From NCBI GenBank assembly GCA_030524585.1, contig JAUNGJ010000004.1, forward strand, positions 1-64,000: a DNA stretch of 64,000 bases. Direction: 5' to 3'. A model generated the notes under the pieces. That model was not told the DNA's origin. It ran no database searches and saw only the letters and a list, made by a program, of their open reading frames with translations. Shown in pieces: positions 8,789 to 17,193 of the stretch. The stretch is from Eubacteriales bacterium (GTDB lineage Bacteria; Bacillota; Clostridia; Lachnospirales; Lachnospiraceae). The stretch's first letter is position 1. Every line of letters starts with the position of its first letter. The position numbers and the translations under genes are program-made.

Positions 8789-10135
8789 ATGAATAAAGAT
8801 TTGACCGTAGGAAATCCTTCTTCCGTTTTATGGAAATTCTGTCTGCCGCTTTTTGGCAGCATCATATTTCAGCAGTTATATAATCTGGCAGACAGCTTTG
8901 TTGTAGGAAAATTCGTCGGGGAAGACGCCCTGGCTGCCGTCGGCAACAGTTATGAGGTTACTTTGATTTTTATTGCTTTTGCTTTCGGTTGTAATATGGG
9001 CTGCTCTGTCATCGTGTCGCAGCTATTCGGAGCAAAAAAATATACCGATATGAAAACCGCAGTTTACACTACACTGATTGCAAGCGGCATCCTGTGCGCT
9101 ATTCTAATGGCTGTAGGACTTGTGTTTTGTACGGATCTTTTATATTTAATTAACACACCGGATAATATTATCGCCGACTCCAGGCTGTATCTGAATATTT
9201 ATATATGGGGACTGCCCTTTGTTTTCTACTATAATGTGGCAACTGGTATTTTCTCTGCTCTGGGAGATTCCAAAACCCCTTTCATCTTTCTGATGATATC
9301 CTCACTCTCCAATATTGGAATGGATATTTTATTTGTAACTGCCCTTTCCTCTATTTTTACGAGAGGTGTAGACGGCGTTGCATGGGCAACCTTCCTGTGC
9401 CAGGGAGTCAGCTGTATACTTGCAGTCATTTTTGTTTTTAAACGCTTAAAGACGATCCGGCTTCAGGAAAAGGCTCCTATATTTTCCCGATATATACTCA
9501 AAAAGATTGCCGTCATAGCCATTCCCAGCATCTTACAGCAAAGCTTTATTTCTGTAGGCAACATTGTAATTCAGGGCGTAATCAATACCTTTGGTTCCAG
9601 TGTCATTGCCGGATACTCTGCTTCTGTAAAGCTTAACAATCTGGTAATTACTTCCCTGACCACCCTGGGCAATGGTGTATCAAACTTTACAGCACAGAAT
9701 ATCGGGGCCGGAAAGCTTTCAAGAGTACGGGACGGTCTACGGGCAGGGCATAAAATGGTATGGCTCCTCTGCGTACCACTTTTCCTCCTTTACTTCTTTG
9801 GCGGAAAATATCTGATCTACATCTTCCTGGACAGCCCAACGGGAACGGCAATGGATACCGGAGTCACTTTTCTGCGGATCATAGCTCCATTTTATTTTGT
9901 CGTTTCGCTAAAACTGGTAGTCGACGGTATTCTGCGCGGTGCCGGATTGATGAAGCAATTTATGATCGGAACCTTTACCGACCTAATCCTTCGTGTCATT
10001 TTTGCGAAAGCTCTCTCCATCATTTTCGGTGCAACTGGAATTTGGTGTGCATGGCCGGTAGGATGGACAACCGCATTGATTCTGTCTCTGCTGTTTTATC
10101 GCACCGGACCATGGAAAAACTCTAAAGCAGATTAA
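8789..10135 (+). CDS. MATE-family multidrug/toxin efflux transporter
   Basis: A 448-residue protein with about twelve hydrophobic helices and the two-fold MATE repeat. Family hallmarks: the N-terminal WKFCLPLFGSIIFQQLYNL with DSFVVGKFVGEDALAAVG, and in the second half IPSILQQSFISVGNIVIQG with NNLVITSLTTLGNGVSNF. MATE proteins export cationic drugs or metabolites using Na+ or H+. The start has AGGAG about ten bases upstream. Divergent from a LysR regulator and 110 bases ahead of an ECF S-component; no terminator is evident between these two, so the pair may be cotranscribed. Confidence 0.92.
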   Translation: MNKDLTVGNPSSVLWKFCLPLFGSIIFQQLYNLADSFVVGKFVGEDALAAVGNSYEVTLIFIAFAFGCNMGCSVIVSQLFGAKKYTDMKTAVYTTLIASGILCAILMAVGLVFCTDLLYLINTPDNIIADSRLYLNIYIWGLPFVFYYNVATGIFSALGDSKTPFIFLMISSLSNIGMDILFVTALSSIFTRGVDGVAWATFLCQGVSCILAVIFVFKRLKTIRLQEKAPIFSRYILKKIAVIAIPSILQQSFISVGNIVIQGVINTFGSSVIAGYSASVKLNNLVITSLTTLGNGVSNFTAQNIGAGKLSRVRDGLRAGHKMVWLLCVPLFLLYFFGGKYLIYIFLDSPTGTAMDTGVTFLRIIAPFYFVVSLKLVVDGILRGAGLMKQFMIGTFTDLILRVIFAKALSIIFGATGIWCAWPVGWTTALILSLLFYRTGPWKNSKAD

Positions 10136-10245
10136 ACTGGCTTGCTCAACTTAACAAGAATTGGCCCTTTATTCCATTCCACTTTAGTAGTACAGTATGG
10201 TCATTCAATAATATATTACTTAATAAAAGGAAAGAGGGTTATACT

Positions 10246-10776
10246 ATGAATACGAATTTGAAGAAACTAATCATGGCAGCTTTATTTGCAGCACTTGCAT
10301 GCGTTGCCACCATGTCGATAAGAATTCCAACTCCGGGAACAGGTGGTTACATCCATCCAGGCGATGCAATCGTCATTCTGTCCGGCGTCGTTCTCGGTCC
10401 TGTCTGGGGACTGCTCGCTGCCGGTATCGGCTCTGCACTGGCAGACCTTCTGGGCGGATATTTTATCTATGTACCGATTACATTTGTGATCAAAGGACTA
10501 GTTGCGCTCGTTGCCGGACTAATTTACCAGAACATTGGCAAGACGAAAAAAAGCCGCTATACTGCCGTACTTCTTGGTGGCGTCGCTGATATTGTGCTGG
10601 TTGCCGGCGGATATTTTCTGTGCGAATTTTTCATGTATGGCGCCGGAGCTGCGGCCAGCGTTCCGGCCAACATTATTCAAGGTGTCAGCGGGCTTATCAT
10701 TGCTATCGTTCTGTATCCGGTTTTAATCGCTATTCCGGACATTAATCAGATGGCTCTGCGAACAAAAACAAGCTAA
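10246..10776 (+). CDS. ECF-type transporter S component (substrate unassigned)
   Basis: A 176-residue membrane protein with about five to six helices. The N-terminal KKLIMAALFAALACVATM followed by IPTPGTGGYIHPGDAIVI and LGPVWGLLAAGIGSALADLL is the typical fold of energy-coupling-factor S subunits, in which the AxxxA helix packs against EcfT. S components bind one vitamin or precursor and borrow a shared EcfAAT module encoded elsewhere. No riboswitch is recognisable in the 110 bases upstream, so the vitamin cannot be named. Followed by a bidirectional hairpin terminator. Confidence 0.82.
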   Translation: MNTNLKKLIMAALFAALACVATMSIRIPTPGTGGYIHPGDAIVILSGVVLGPVWGLLAAGIGSALADLLGGYFIYVPITFVIKGLVALVAGLIYQNIGKTKKSRYTAVLLGGVADIVLVAGGYFLCEFFMYGAGAAASVPANIIQGVSGLIIAIVLYPVLIAIPDINQMALRTKTS

Positions 10777-10801
10777 CAGCATAATGTTTTATGTGTAAAT
10801 A

Positions 10802-10837
10802 AATCCCCGGGCAGAGCCCTCGCTCTACCTGGGGATT
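10802..10837. terminator. Bidirectional terminator between the ECF S gene and the GH42 gene
   Basis: AATCCCC (10802-10808) pairs with GGGGATT (10831-10837), and the inner GG/CC and AGAG/CTCT continue the stem around a short loop. Read on the minus strand it is followed by a T-rich tract (TTTATTT), as expected for the end of the GH42 gene; on the plus strand the tail is weaker. It also closes the convergent ECF gene. Confidence 0.75.
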
Positions 10838-10852
10838 GTGGTTTGCTCTGTT

Positions 10853-12874
10853 CTACCGGATATATTTCATGATCTTAACATCCCTGGAATTAATTTCCAG
10901 TTCAGCACCGCTTTTATACCGCTCATTAGTCAGAATATCCATCATATCATCTTTAAGTATGGTCCGCACCGCGTTCTCATTATGGTTCAGGAAGAACAGA
11001 TACCTTCCCAGCTCGTTCTCCCTCACGGTAATCTCCAAACCTTCCACACTGTCATGAAGCGGTTCCACGCCGCATTCTTTACAAATGTCCCCCAGAAATG
11101 CTCTGTAAAACGCCTCATTGGAGCGGGTTGCCACATAATAAGCTCTGCCTTTTCCAAATGTATTTACCGTTACCGCCGGCATCTGCGCATAGAAATCTTT
11201 ATGGTATCCTCCCAGGCTCTCTGCTCCCTCCGGATGAATCAAATCGCAGAGAAGCCTTGCCGGATATACCTGCCCTCTATAGGTGAATGCATTTTCCCTA
11301 TCCGGCGGCAGTGCATCGATCTCCTCTGCCCAGATTCCAAGAATATCACGTAGCCTTCCCGGATAACCGCCGGTAATCACCAGGTCATGCTCGTCTACAA
11401 TACCACTGAAATAGGTTGTAACAAAGGTTCCTCCGGAAGCTACAAACCGCCGGATCTTCTCATCGTATCCTGGCTTTGTCATATAGAGAAGCGGCGCGAT
11501 CACAATCTGGTAGTGATCCAGTTCATCCTCCGCCCCCACAAAATCAATCGGTATATTCAGCTCATACAACGCCTGGTAGTAATTCCGCACTTCACCCAAA
11601 TAATCCAGATCGGCGCTGGGACCCGCCGTACAGTTCAGCGCCCACCAGTTGTCCCAATCAAAATAGATCGCTGCTTTCGCCTCCGTGACTGCTCCCAGTG
11701 TAGCCTCTCCCAGTTTTTCGAGCTCTCTTCCAAGCGCAGCCACTTCTCTGTAAACGCGGGTCTTATCGTTTCCCACATGATCGATGACCGCACTGTGGTA
11801 TTTTTCGCAGGCGCCGATACTTCTTCTCATCTGGAAAAACATAACCGAATCCGCCCCGTGGGCCACTGCCTGATAACTCCAGAGCCTCATGACTCCCGGC
11901 CGCTTCAGCGCACAAAAGCTGTGCCAGTTGGACACTCCCGGCGTCTGCTCCATAAGGAGAAATGGCTTTCCGCCTCCCACGCCTCTCATAATATCATGCG
12001 TCATGGCAATCTGTGCCGGTGTGGCATCACAGGTCGGATAGTTATCCCAGGATATAACGTCCATATATTTTCCCCACTTCTGGTAATCCAGCTGCGGATA
12101 AAAGCCCATTAGATTGGTCGTAACCGGAATCTCCGGCGTAATCTCTTTCACAGCATCATATTCCATCCGGTAACAGTTCAAAATACTGTCAGAATTAAAG
12201 CGTCTGTAATCCAGCGTAATCCCCTGAAATACCGTCCGGTTATACTCAAAATGCTCGCTCAGTGCATTTGGCAGAACAATTTCATCCCAATCATAGAAGG
12301 TATGTCCCCAGAAGGAGGTATTCCACGCCCGGTTCAATGCTTCCAGTGTTCCATATTTCTCCTTTAGCCACAGGCGAAACGCCTTCTCGCAGTTCTCGCA
12401 GTAGCATTCTCCGCCATACTCATTGGAAATATGCCATGCCACGATATTATCATAATCCTTATACCTCTCTGCCAGCTTCTTTGCAATCCTTACCGAATAC
12501 TTGTGATAGGCAGGGCTGTTGGGACAAGAATTATGCCGGAAGCCAAACTTGTGCTTTCTTCCCTCAAAGTCTGTGCGCAGTACATCCGGGTGACGCTTTG
12601 CCATCCATGCCGGATGGGCTCCCGTAGATGTTGCCAGACATACATACAGACCGTTCTTTCTGACCATCTCCATGATCTTATCAAGCTTCGAGAAATCATA
12701 CTCATCCTCAGAAGGCTGAATTGCCGCCCAACTAAATACATTCAGCGTTACAATATCCACTCCCGCGCCTTTTAAAAGGCGCATATCCTCCGGCCAGATT
12801 TCCTCCGGCCACTGCTCCGGGTTGTAGTCTCCGCCATATACTATTTTCTTTACTTTATTACTATAATGTTTCAT
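10853..12874 (-). CDS. Beta-galactosidase, glycoside hydrolase family 42
   Basis: A 673-residue GH42 enzyme. The start of the barrel reads YGGDYNPEQWPEEIWPEDMRLL; the acid/base glutamate is in AWHISNEYGGECYC (about residue 150), with the family's zinc-type cysteines in YGGECYCENC. The nucleophile is in FLLMEQTPGVSNW (about residue 312). A trimerisation domain and a C-terminal beta domain follow. No signal peptide, so it acts on lactose, galactosides or arabinogalactan oligosaccharides inside the cell. Its ATG is only one base after the stop of the XRE-type membrane regulator, so the two are translated together; the regulator probably responds to conditions under which the glycosidase is needed. 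Confidence 0.93.
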   Translation of the reverse strand: MKHYSNKVKKIVYGGDYNPEQWPEEIWPEDMRLLKGAGVDIVTLNVFSWAAIQPSEDEYDFSKLDKIMEMVRKNGLYVCLATSTGAHPAWMAKRHPDVLRTDFEGRKHKFGFRHNSCPNSPAYHKYSVRIAKKLAERYKDYDNIVAWHISNEYGGECYCENCEKAFRLWLKEKYGTLEALNRAWNTSFWGHTFYDWDEIVLPNALSEHFEYNRTVFQGITLDYRRFNSDSILNCYRMEYDAVKEITPEIPVTTNLMGFYPQLDYQKWGKYMDVISWDNYPTCDATPAQIAMTHDIMRGVGGGKPFLLMEQTPGVSNWHSFCALKRPGVMRLWSYQAVAHGADSVMFFQMRRSIGACEKYHSAVIDHVGNDKTRVYREVAALGRELEKLGEATLGAVTEAKAAIYFDWDNWWALNCTAGPSADLDYLGEVRNYYQALYELNIPIDFVGAEDELDHYQIVIAPLLYMTKPGYDEKIRRFVASGGTFVTTYFSGIVDEHDLVITGGYPGRLRDILGIWAEEIDALPPDRENAFTYRGQVYPARLLCDLIHPEGAESLGGYHKDFYAQMPAVTVNTFGKGRAYYVATRSNEAFYRAFLGDICKECGVEPLHDSVEGLEITVRENELGRYLFFLNHNENAVRTILKDDMMDILTNERYKSGAELEINSRDVKIMKYIR

Positions 12875-12875
12875 T

Positions 12876-13877
12876 CTATTTGTTTCCTCTCGAATTTTCT
12901 ATCAGCTTTACCACCACTGCCACTGCTCCATAAATGACTCCGCCAATCGCCCAGATAACCCAACTGTATTTCCATTTGCCATACCCCTTCGGTCCGAAAG
13001 TATACCAGAGGAAAATTGCTGTCACGGCCAGCCAGTAAACAACTGTTATTGGCTCCAAAAGATGCGTTCCTTCTTTCTTTGCCCGCGTATAATCGCCTTC
13101 CTGTAAAAGCTTCTCAATCGAAGCCCAAATTACTCCGCCATAACAGAATGCAATACAGCCAATTCCCGCCAAAATTAATATCAGGCACACCCCGATTACC
13201 GCAAGGAAATCACTCTCCACACTCATAGATACAAACAAAGGAATCGCAGACAGAATACAGAGCACTGTGCCAATCATATTTAATCGGGTATAGGTACTTT
13301 GAAAGTTCTGCTTTCTCTCTTTCACCATTCCCTTTACCCCATACTCCGTCTCAAATATCTCCTTCTCCAGATATTCAAAATCTTTTGATTCGGCGCCACA
13401 GGATATAAACAGCACAACCCCAACCGCTACCAAAACAAGCAAAATACAGAGTCCAAGGCCTCCTGCCAGATTCTCCGAAAGAGGAATAACGCTGTATTCA
13501 CTGAGCGCCCCCAAAAAAATAAGGCAAACGGGCGAAATGATACACAGAAAGGTCGCAATTGCTATTTTAGGCGCCGCCTCTTCGCGCTTCTCCAGATAAT
13601 ACGATGCCTCCTCCATACTCACCTTACGTACCGCCAGATCTTCTGCCTCCGGTCTGGTTTCTACATATTCCGGCTCTCCTAACTCTTCCTTTAATAAATA
13701 ATCGGTCGTCACTCCAAAGATACGGCTCATCTGTACGACCTTTTCCAGATCCGGAACGGATTGCGCCCCCTCCCATTTGGATACAGATTGTCTGGTGACT
13801 CCCAGTTGATTTGCAAGATCTTCCTGGGACCAACCGGCTTTTTTACGAAGATTCATAATTTTGTCTGCTAATATCAT
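12876..13877 (-). CDS. XRE-family regulator with C-terminal membrane domain
   Basis: A 333-residue two-part protein. Residues 1-65 are a Cro/CI-type HTH ([49 protein letters not shown]). After a charged linker come five or six hydrophobic helices from about residue 100 to the end. Such membrane-tethered XRE proteins are common in Clostridia and Lactobacillales, often beside the gene they control, but the signal is generally unknown. GGAGG eight bases before the ATG supports the start. The GH42 beta-galactosidase follows after one base, so the pair is an operon. Confidence 0.87.
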   Translation of the reverse strand: MILADKIMNLRKKAGWSQEDLANQLGVTRQSVSKWEGAQSVPDLEKVVQMSRIFGVTTDYLLKEELGEPEYVETRPEAEDLAVRKVSMEEASYYLEKREEAAPKIAIATFLCIISPVCLIFLGALSEYSVIPLSENLAGGLGLCILLVLVAVGVVLFISCGAESKDFEYLEKEIFETEYGVKGMVKERKQNFQSTYTRLNMIGTVLCILSAIPLFVSMSVESDFLAVIGVCLILILAGIGCIAFCYGGVIWASIEKLLQEGDYTRAKKEGTHLLEPITVVYWLAVTAIFLWYTFGPKGYGKWKYSWVIWAIGGVIYGAVAVVVKLIENSRGNK

Positions 13878-14022
13878 ATCCTATTCCTCCAGATTCTTTC
13901 TGTAATCAGCCTAACACAATCTATGGTTGCAGTCCAGAAAGTGCACTGTGAAATCTGTCAACTGCCGGTTGCATCTGCTGAATTTAGCCCATTTACAAGC
14001 TTCATCCATTCCATAGAGCAAA

Positions 14023-14049
14023 AAAGGCCTTCGCATCCCGAAGACCTTT
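14023..14049 (-). terminator. Rho-independent terminator of the shikimate dehydrogenase gene
   Basis: On the minus strand AAAGGTCTTCG pairs with CGAAGGCCTTT around a five-base loop, one G-U pair included, and runs into a T tract. It lies 16 bases past the aroE-like stop codon. Confidence 0.85.
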
Positions 14050-14064
14050 CAGCATCTGCAATAT

Positions 14065-14925
14065 TTATTTTCCAGAAATGATATCAAGCAGGCACTGCCT
14101 CATTGCCTCAATCGGAGCTTCCTTACCTGTCCAGTGCTCAATCTGAGCTGCTCCCTGATATAATGACATTCCAAGACCATTCAGTACCTTAGCGCCTGCC
14201 GCCTCAGCGTCCAGTAAAAACTGTGTCTTATCCGGGTTATAGCATGCATCGAAATAGAATTTGTCTGCCGCAATATATTCCTTCGGCATCGGATTCTCGC
14301 CAATGTGAGATCCCATACCGATACCACTTGCATTCATGACAACACTAACTTCTGCAGCCTTAGAGAAATCCCCATGCGGAACATATTCCGCAACCGGTGC
14401 AAAGTTCTTATTGATATCCTCTACCAGTGATTTACTGGACTCTTCCACAATATCTGTAATATAAATCTTCTTTGCTCCATAGTAGGCCAGTGCGGAACAC
14501 ATAGCACGTCCTGCTCCACCTGCTCCGATACAGAAATAAGTATTCTCATCGATTTTAATCTCTCCGTCCTTCTGGATGGATCTAATAAATCCGATACCAT
14601 CTGTATTATATCCGATCAGCTTACCTTCCGGAGTTCTTACAACTGTGTTGCTGGCTCCCATCTTTTCACATAATGGATCAAGCTCGTCCAGATACTGAAG
14701 AACCTTAACCTTATTTGGCTTTGTTACTGCGAATCCTGCAAAGTTCATGTAACGAATACCATTTACTACATCTTCCAGATGCTCATTATTTACTTCTGTA
14801 TAGAAATAAACCATATTCAGCCCTGCCGCTTCGTAGCCACTGTTCTGCATCTGTGCTGCAAATGACTGCTTTAACGGATCCCCCAGTAATGTGATCATCT
14901 TTGTGTTAATATCAATTGTTGCCAT
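14065..14925 (-). CDS. Shikimate/quinate dehydrogenase family protein (divergent)
   Basis: A 286-residue protein of the AroE family, which reduces 3-dehydroshikimate with NADPH in aromatic amino acid synthesis. The Rossmann motif is CIGAGGAGRAMCSAL (about residue 135), and the substrate-domain signatures GASNTVV and GYNTDGIGF (catalytic Asp) are present. The usual N-terminal serine pair (S-x-S within HSxSPxxHN) is replaced by KQSFAAQMQN, keeping one serine, and the NVTxPxK stretch reads AVTKPNKVKV, with the lysine kept. The substrate pocket is therefore altered and the true substrate might be quinate or a related cyclic acid. AGGAGG lies nine bases before the ATG at 14925; a GTG three codons earlier overlaps that site. 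The gene stands alone, outside any aro cluster. Confidence 0.8.
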   Translation of the reverse strand: MATIDINTKMITLLGDPLKQSFAAQMQNSGYEAAGLNMVYFYTEVNNEHLEDVVNGIRYMNFAGFAVTKPNKVKVLQYLDELDPLCEKMGASNTVVRTPEGKLIGYNTDGIGFIRSIQKDGEIKIDENTYFCIGAGGAGRAMCSALAYYGAKKIYITDIVEESSKSLVEDINKNFAPVAEYVPHGDFSKAAEVSVVMNASGIGMGSHIGENPMPKEYIAADKFYFDACYNPDKTQFLLDAEAAGAKVLNGLGMSLYQGAAQIEHWTGKEAPIEAMRQCLLDIISGK

Positions 14926-15045
14926 TGTTAACACCCTCCTATATCGTTTTGCAATTTTTATATGTTTATTTTATCACAATCTCTATGCGGATACCAGAAC
15001 AAACCCATAGAAGATATTGCGGGTAATTATAAATATTTTCCATAT

Positions 15046-15076
15046 AAAACAGGCCGGGATTTTCCCAGCCTGTTTT
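15046..15076 (-). terminator. Terminator of the amt-PII gene
   Basis: AAAACAGGC and GCCTGTTTT form a nine-base-pair stem, extended by GGGA/TCCC around TTTT, 32 bases after the amt stop codon. The minus-strand side ends in TTTTAT. Confidence 0.85.
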
Positions 15077-15107
15077 CTTTCAGAGTATTCTCTTTTTCTG
15101 CTATGGA

Positions 15108-16853
15108 TTATTCTACATCCTGCAGTGCTTCCAGATCTTCTTCTCCTGTCCGGATCTTAATAATCTTATCCACACCATATACAAAGATTTTTCCATCTCC
15201 AATACGTCCGGTGTAAAGCGCCTTTCTTGCTGCCTCCACAACTCTGTCCACCGGGAGATTGCCGATAACGACCTCTACCTTTACCTTTGGAAGCAGAGTT
15301 GCATCCACTTCAGCTCCGCGGTATTTCTCACCGCTTCCCTTCTGGATACCACAGCCCATAACCTGTGTTACGGTCATGCCGGTTACACCTACCGCATTCA
15401 TCGCTTTTCTCAGCTTATCATAGCGTGACAGCTTGGCGATAATAACCACCTTGTACATGCCAGTATCCATCACCGGAGCCTTCACAACCTTCACAGCCGC
15501 GTTCTTCTGCGCCTCGGAAGCCTCCTCGTATTCGCTGATTCCAAGCTGTGTATTTTCGTTCTCTTCCATGATCATGGAGCCTGCCACATCCATCAGACTG
15601 AAGCCTGCGTATGCAGAAGTAAGTCCATGCTCCGTAGAATCCAGACCTTCAATCTCTTCTTCTTCCGTGACACGAAGTCCAACGGTTGCCTTAATAACTG
15701 TAAACACAATCGTAATCGTGACGGCTGTCCATGCAATAACAGAAACCATACCCAGTAACTGGAGTCCAAGCAGATGGAATCCACCTCCGTAAAATAAGCC
15801 AACCAGTTCTTCATTACCCGGAGCACTTGTGGTAGCAAAAAGTCCCACTGCAATCGTTCCCCACATACCGTTCAGACAGTGAACTGCCACTGCGCCTACC
15901 GGATCATCCACACGCAGCTTGTAATCCAGAAACCAAACGCCAAATACTACCAGAAGTCCCGCTACCGCACCGATCACGATTGCTCCAAAGGCATCCGTCA
16001 CATCACAAGGCGCCGTAATTGCCACAAGTCCTGCCAGAGAAGCATTCAGACACATAGACACATCTGGCTTGCCATATTTGATCCAGGTAAAGATCATACA
16101 TACTACCGTTGCTACTGCCGGGGCAATGGTCGTTGTTAAGAAAATGGATCCGAGCTGTTCCACAGAGGTTGCTGCCGCACCGTTGAAGCCGTACCAGCCA
16201 AGCCAGAGAATGAACACACCCAGGGAACCGATTGCCAGGTTGTGTCCCGGAAATGCATTGACCTTTGTAATGTTGCCATTCTTATCCTTCGTAAATTTCC
16301 CGATTCTTGGACCAAGCATCTTGGCGCCAACCAGCGCTGAGATACCGCCGACCATATGAATTGCACAGGAACCTGCAAAATCGTGGAACCCCAGCTGGGC
16401 AAGCCAGCCGCCGCCCCAGATCCAGTGTGCTTCAATCGGATAAATCACTGCCGAGATCACTCCTGAATAAATACAGTAGGATAAGAACTTTGTTCTCTCC
16501 GCCATTGCTCCTGATACAATCGTTGCTGTCGTTGCACAGAACACCAGATTAAATACAAAATTAGACCAATCAAAATTTGCATATGCTGTGAAGATATCAA
16601 ATCCCGGCTTCCCGATCAGCCCGATCATATCTTCTCCCAGCAGCAGGCTAAAGCCTATCAAAATAAATGTACAGGTTCCGATGCAGAAATCCATCAGGTT
16701 CTTCATAATGATGTTACCAGTATTCTTTGCCCTGGTAAAACCAGCCTCTACCATTGCAAACCCGGCCTGCATCCAGAATACCAGTGCCGCTCCAATCAGG
16801 AACCAGACACCATATACCTGCCCATTAATTGCGCTCAAAATTTCTTCTGTCAT
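15108..16853 (-). CDS. amt: Ammonium transporter fused to a C-terminal PII signal protein (Amt-GlnK fusion)
   Basis: A 581-residue fusion. Residues 1-430 are an Amt/Mep channel with eleven helices: AGFAMVEAGFTRAKN, the FAGSCAIHMVGG segment with the first pore histidine and AVAVHCLNGMWG with the second, and ATTATIVSGAMAER. A linker of about 35 residues leads to a PII domain (from about 468: YKVVIIAKLSRYDKLRKAM). PII normally closes Amt by inserting its T-loop; here both are one chain. The T-loop reads EKYRGAEVDATLLPK: the position of the uridylylated tyrosine (Tyr51 of E. coli GlnB, in GAEY) is valine, so classical uridylylation cannot occur. The C-terminal GDGKIFVYGVDKIIKIRTGE matches the ATP/2-oxoglutarate site. 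AGGAGG precedes the ATG by seven bases. Downstream of gltB-gltD but with its own promoter and terminator-like leader. Confidence 0.93.
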   Translation of the reverse strand: MTEEILSAINGQVYGVWFLIGAALVFWMQAGFAMVEAGFTRAKNTGNIIMKNLMDFCIGTCTFILIGFSLLLGEDMIGLIGKPGFDIFTAYANFDWSNFVFNLVFCATTATIVSGAMAERTKFLSYCIYSGVISAVIYPIEAHWIWGGGWLAQLGFHDFAGSCAIHMVGGISALVGAKMLGPRIGKFTKDKNGNITKVNAFPGHNLAIGSLGVFILWLGWYGFNGAAATSVEQLGSIFLTTTIAPAVATVVCMIFTWIKYGKPDVSMCLNASLAGLVAITAPCDVTDAFGAIVIGAVAGLLVVFGVWFLDYKLRVDDPVGAVAVHCLNGMWGTIAVGLFATTSAPGNEELVGLFYGGGFHLLGLQLLGMVSVIAWTAVTITIVFTVIKATVGLRVTEEEEIEGLDSTEHGLTSAYAGFSLMDVAGSMIMEENENTQLGISEYEEASEAQKNAAVKVVKAPVMDTGMYKVVIIAKLSRYDKLRKAMNAVGVTGMTVTQVMGCGIQKGSGEKYRGAEVDATLLPKVKVEVVIGNLPVDRVVEAARKALYTGRIGDGKIFVYGVDKIIKIRTGEEDLEALQDVE

Positions 16854-16898
16854 AATACGCCCTCCTCGTTTTCCTTTTTATGCACATTTCGCCGTTTG

Positions 16899-17014
16899 GA
16901 CTACGTCTCACATCCCGACTATCGTCTCGATGATTCCTGTTTTGTCTCTTGCGCGGCTCATTGCTGACACCCACAGGATCTGTCACTGGCAGCTCCCTTC
17001 GGATGCTTGACAAC
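16899..17014 (-). promoter_or_regulatory. Structured 5' leader of amt, candidate regulatory RNA
   Basis: Between the leader hairpin and the amt ribosome binding site lie about 160 transcribed, non-coding bases. On the minus strand GCATCCGA (16999-17006) can pair with TCGGGATGT (16910-16918), closing a domain of about 100 bases. Inside are the pair TGACA/TGTCA and a near-direct repeat, GAGACGATAGTC (16917-16928) and GAGACGTAGTC (16899-16909). I do not recognise a known riboswitch class. The structure is inferred by eye. Confidence 0.4.
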
Positions 17015-17017
17015 AAA

Positions 17018-17051
17018 AAAGGCGCTATAGAAACTAATCTATAACGCCTTT
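17018..17051 (-). terminator. Terminator-like hairpin at the very 5' end of the amt transcript
   Basis: On the minus strand AAAGGCG-T-TATAGA pairs with TCTATA-G-CGCCTTT around the six-base loop TTAGTT and is followed by a T-rich run. It starts only about 10-15 bases after the expected transcription start of the promoter at 17065-17093. It could therefore end almost every transcript unless antiterminated, or shield the 5' end. It could in principle also stop readthrough from gltD, but it lies downstream of the amt promoter. Confidence 0.75.
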
Positions 17052-17064
17052 GTTTGATGTTTGC

Positions 17065-17093
17065 ATGATAGCACTTGTTTTTTCCTCTGTCAA
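17065..17093 (-). promoter_or_regulatory. Strong sigma-A-type promoter of amt
   Basis: TTGACA (17088-17093) and TATCAT (17065-17070) on the minus strand with a 17-base spacer. This makes amt transcription independent of the gltB promoter and places the start just before the leader hairpin. Confidence 0.8.
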
Positions 17094-17193
17094 CCAGCTT
17101 TGTGCAATTTTGGTACATGTAGAGAAATTAAACAAAATTTCATGAAATCTTTATGAAAAATTACAATAACCGTTTTCTTTCCTTATGCTCCGT

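Noticed and set aside
16985..17010. CCGAAGGGAGC in the amt leader resembles the core of a glycine riboswitch.
   Set aside because: The second conserved half and the paired aptamer layout are missing, and the gene is an ammonium transporter, so the match is only a few bases.
17018..17051. ANTAR hexaloop site in the amt leader hairpin.
   Set aside because: The six-base loop TTAGTT has G at the fourth position but not A at the first, and the usual preceding twin hairpin is absent. I keep ANTAR only as an idea.
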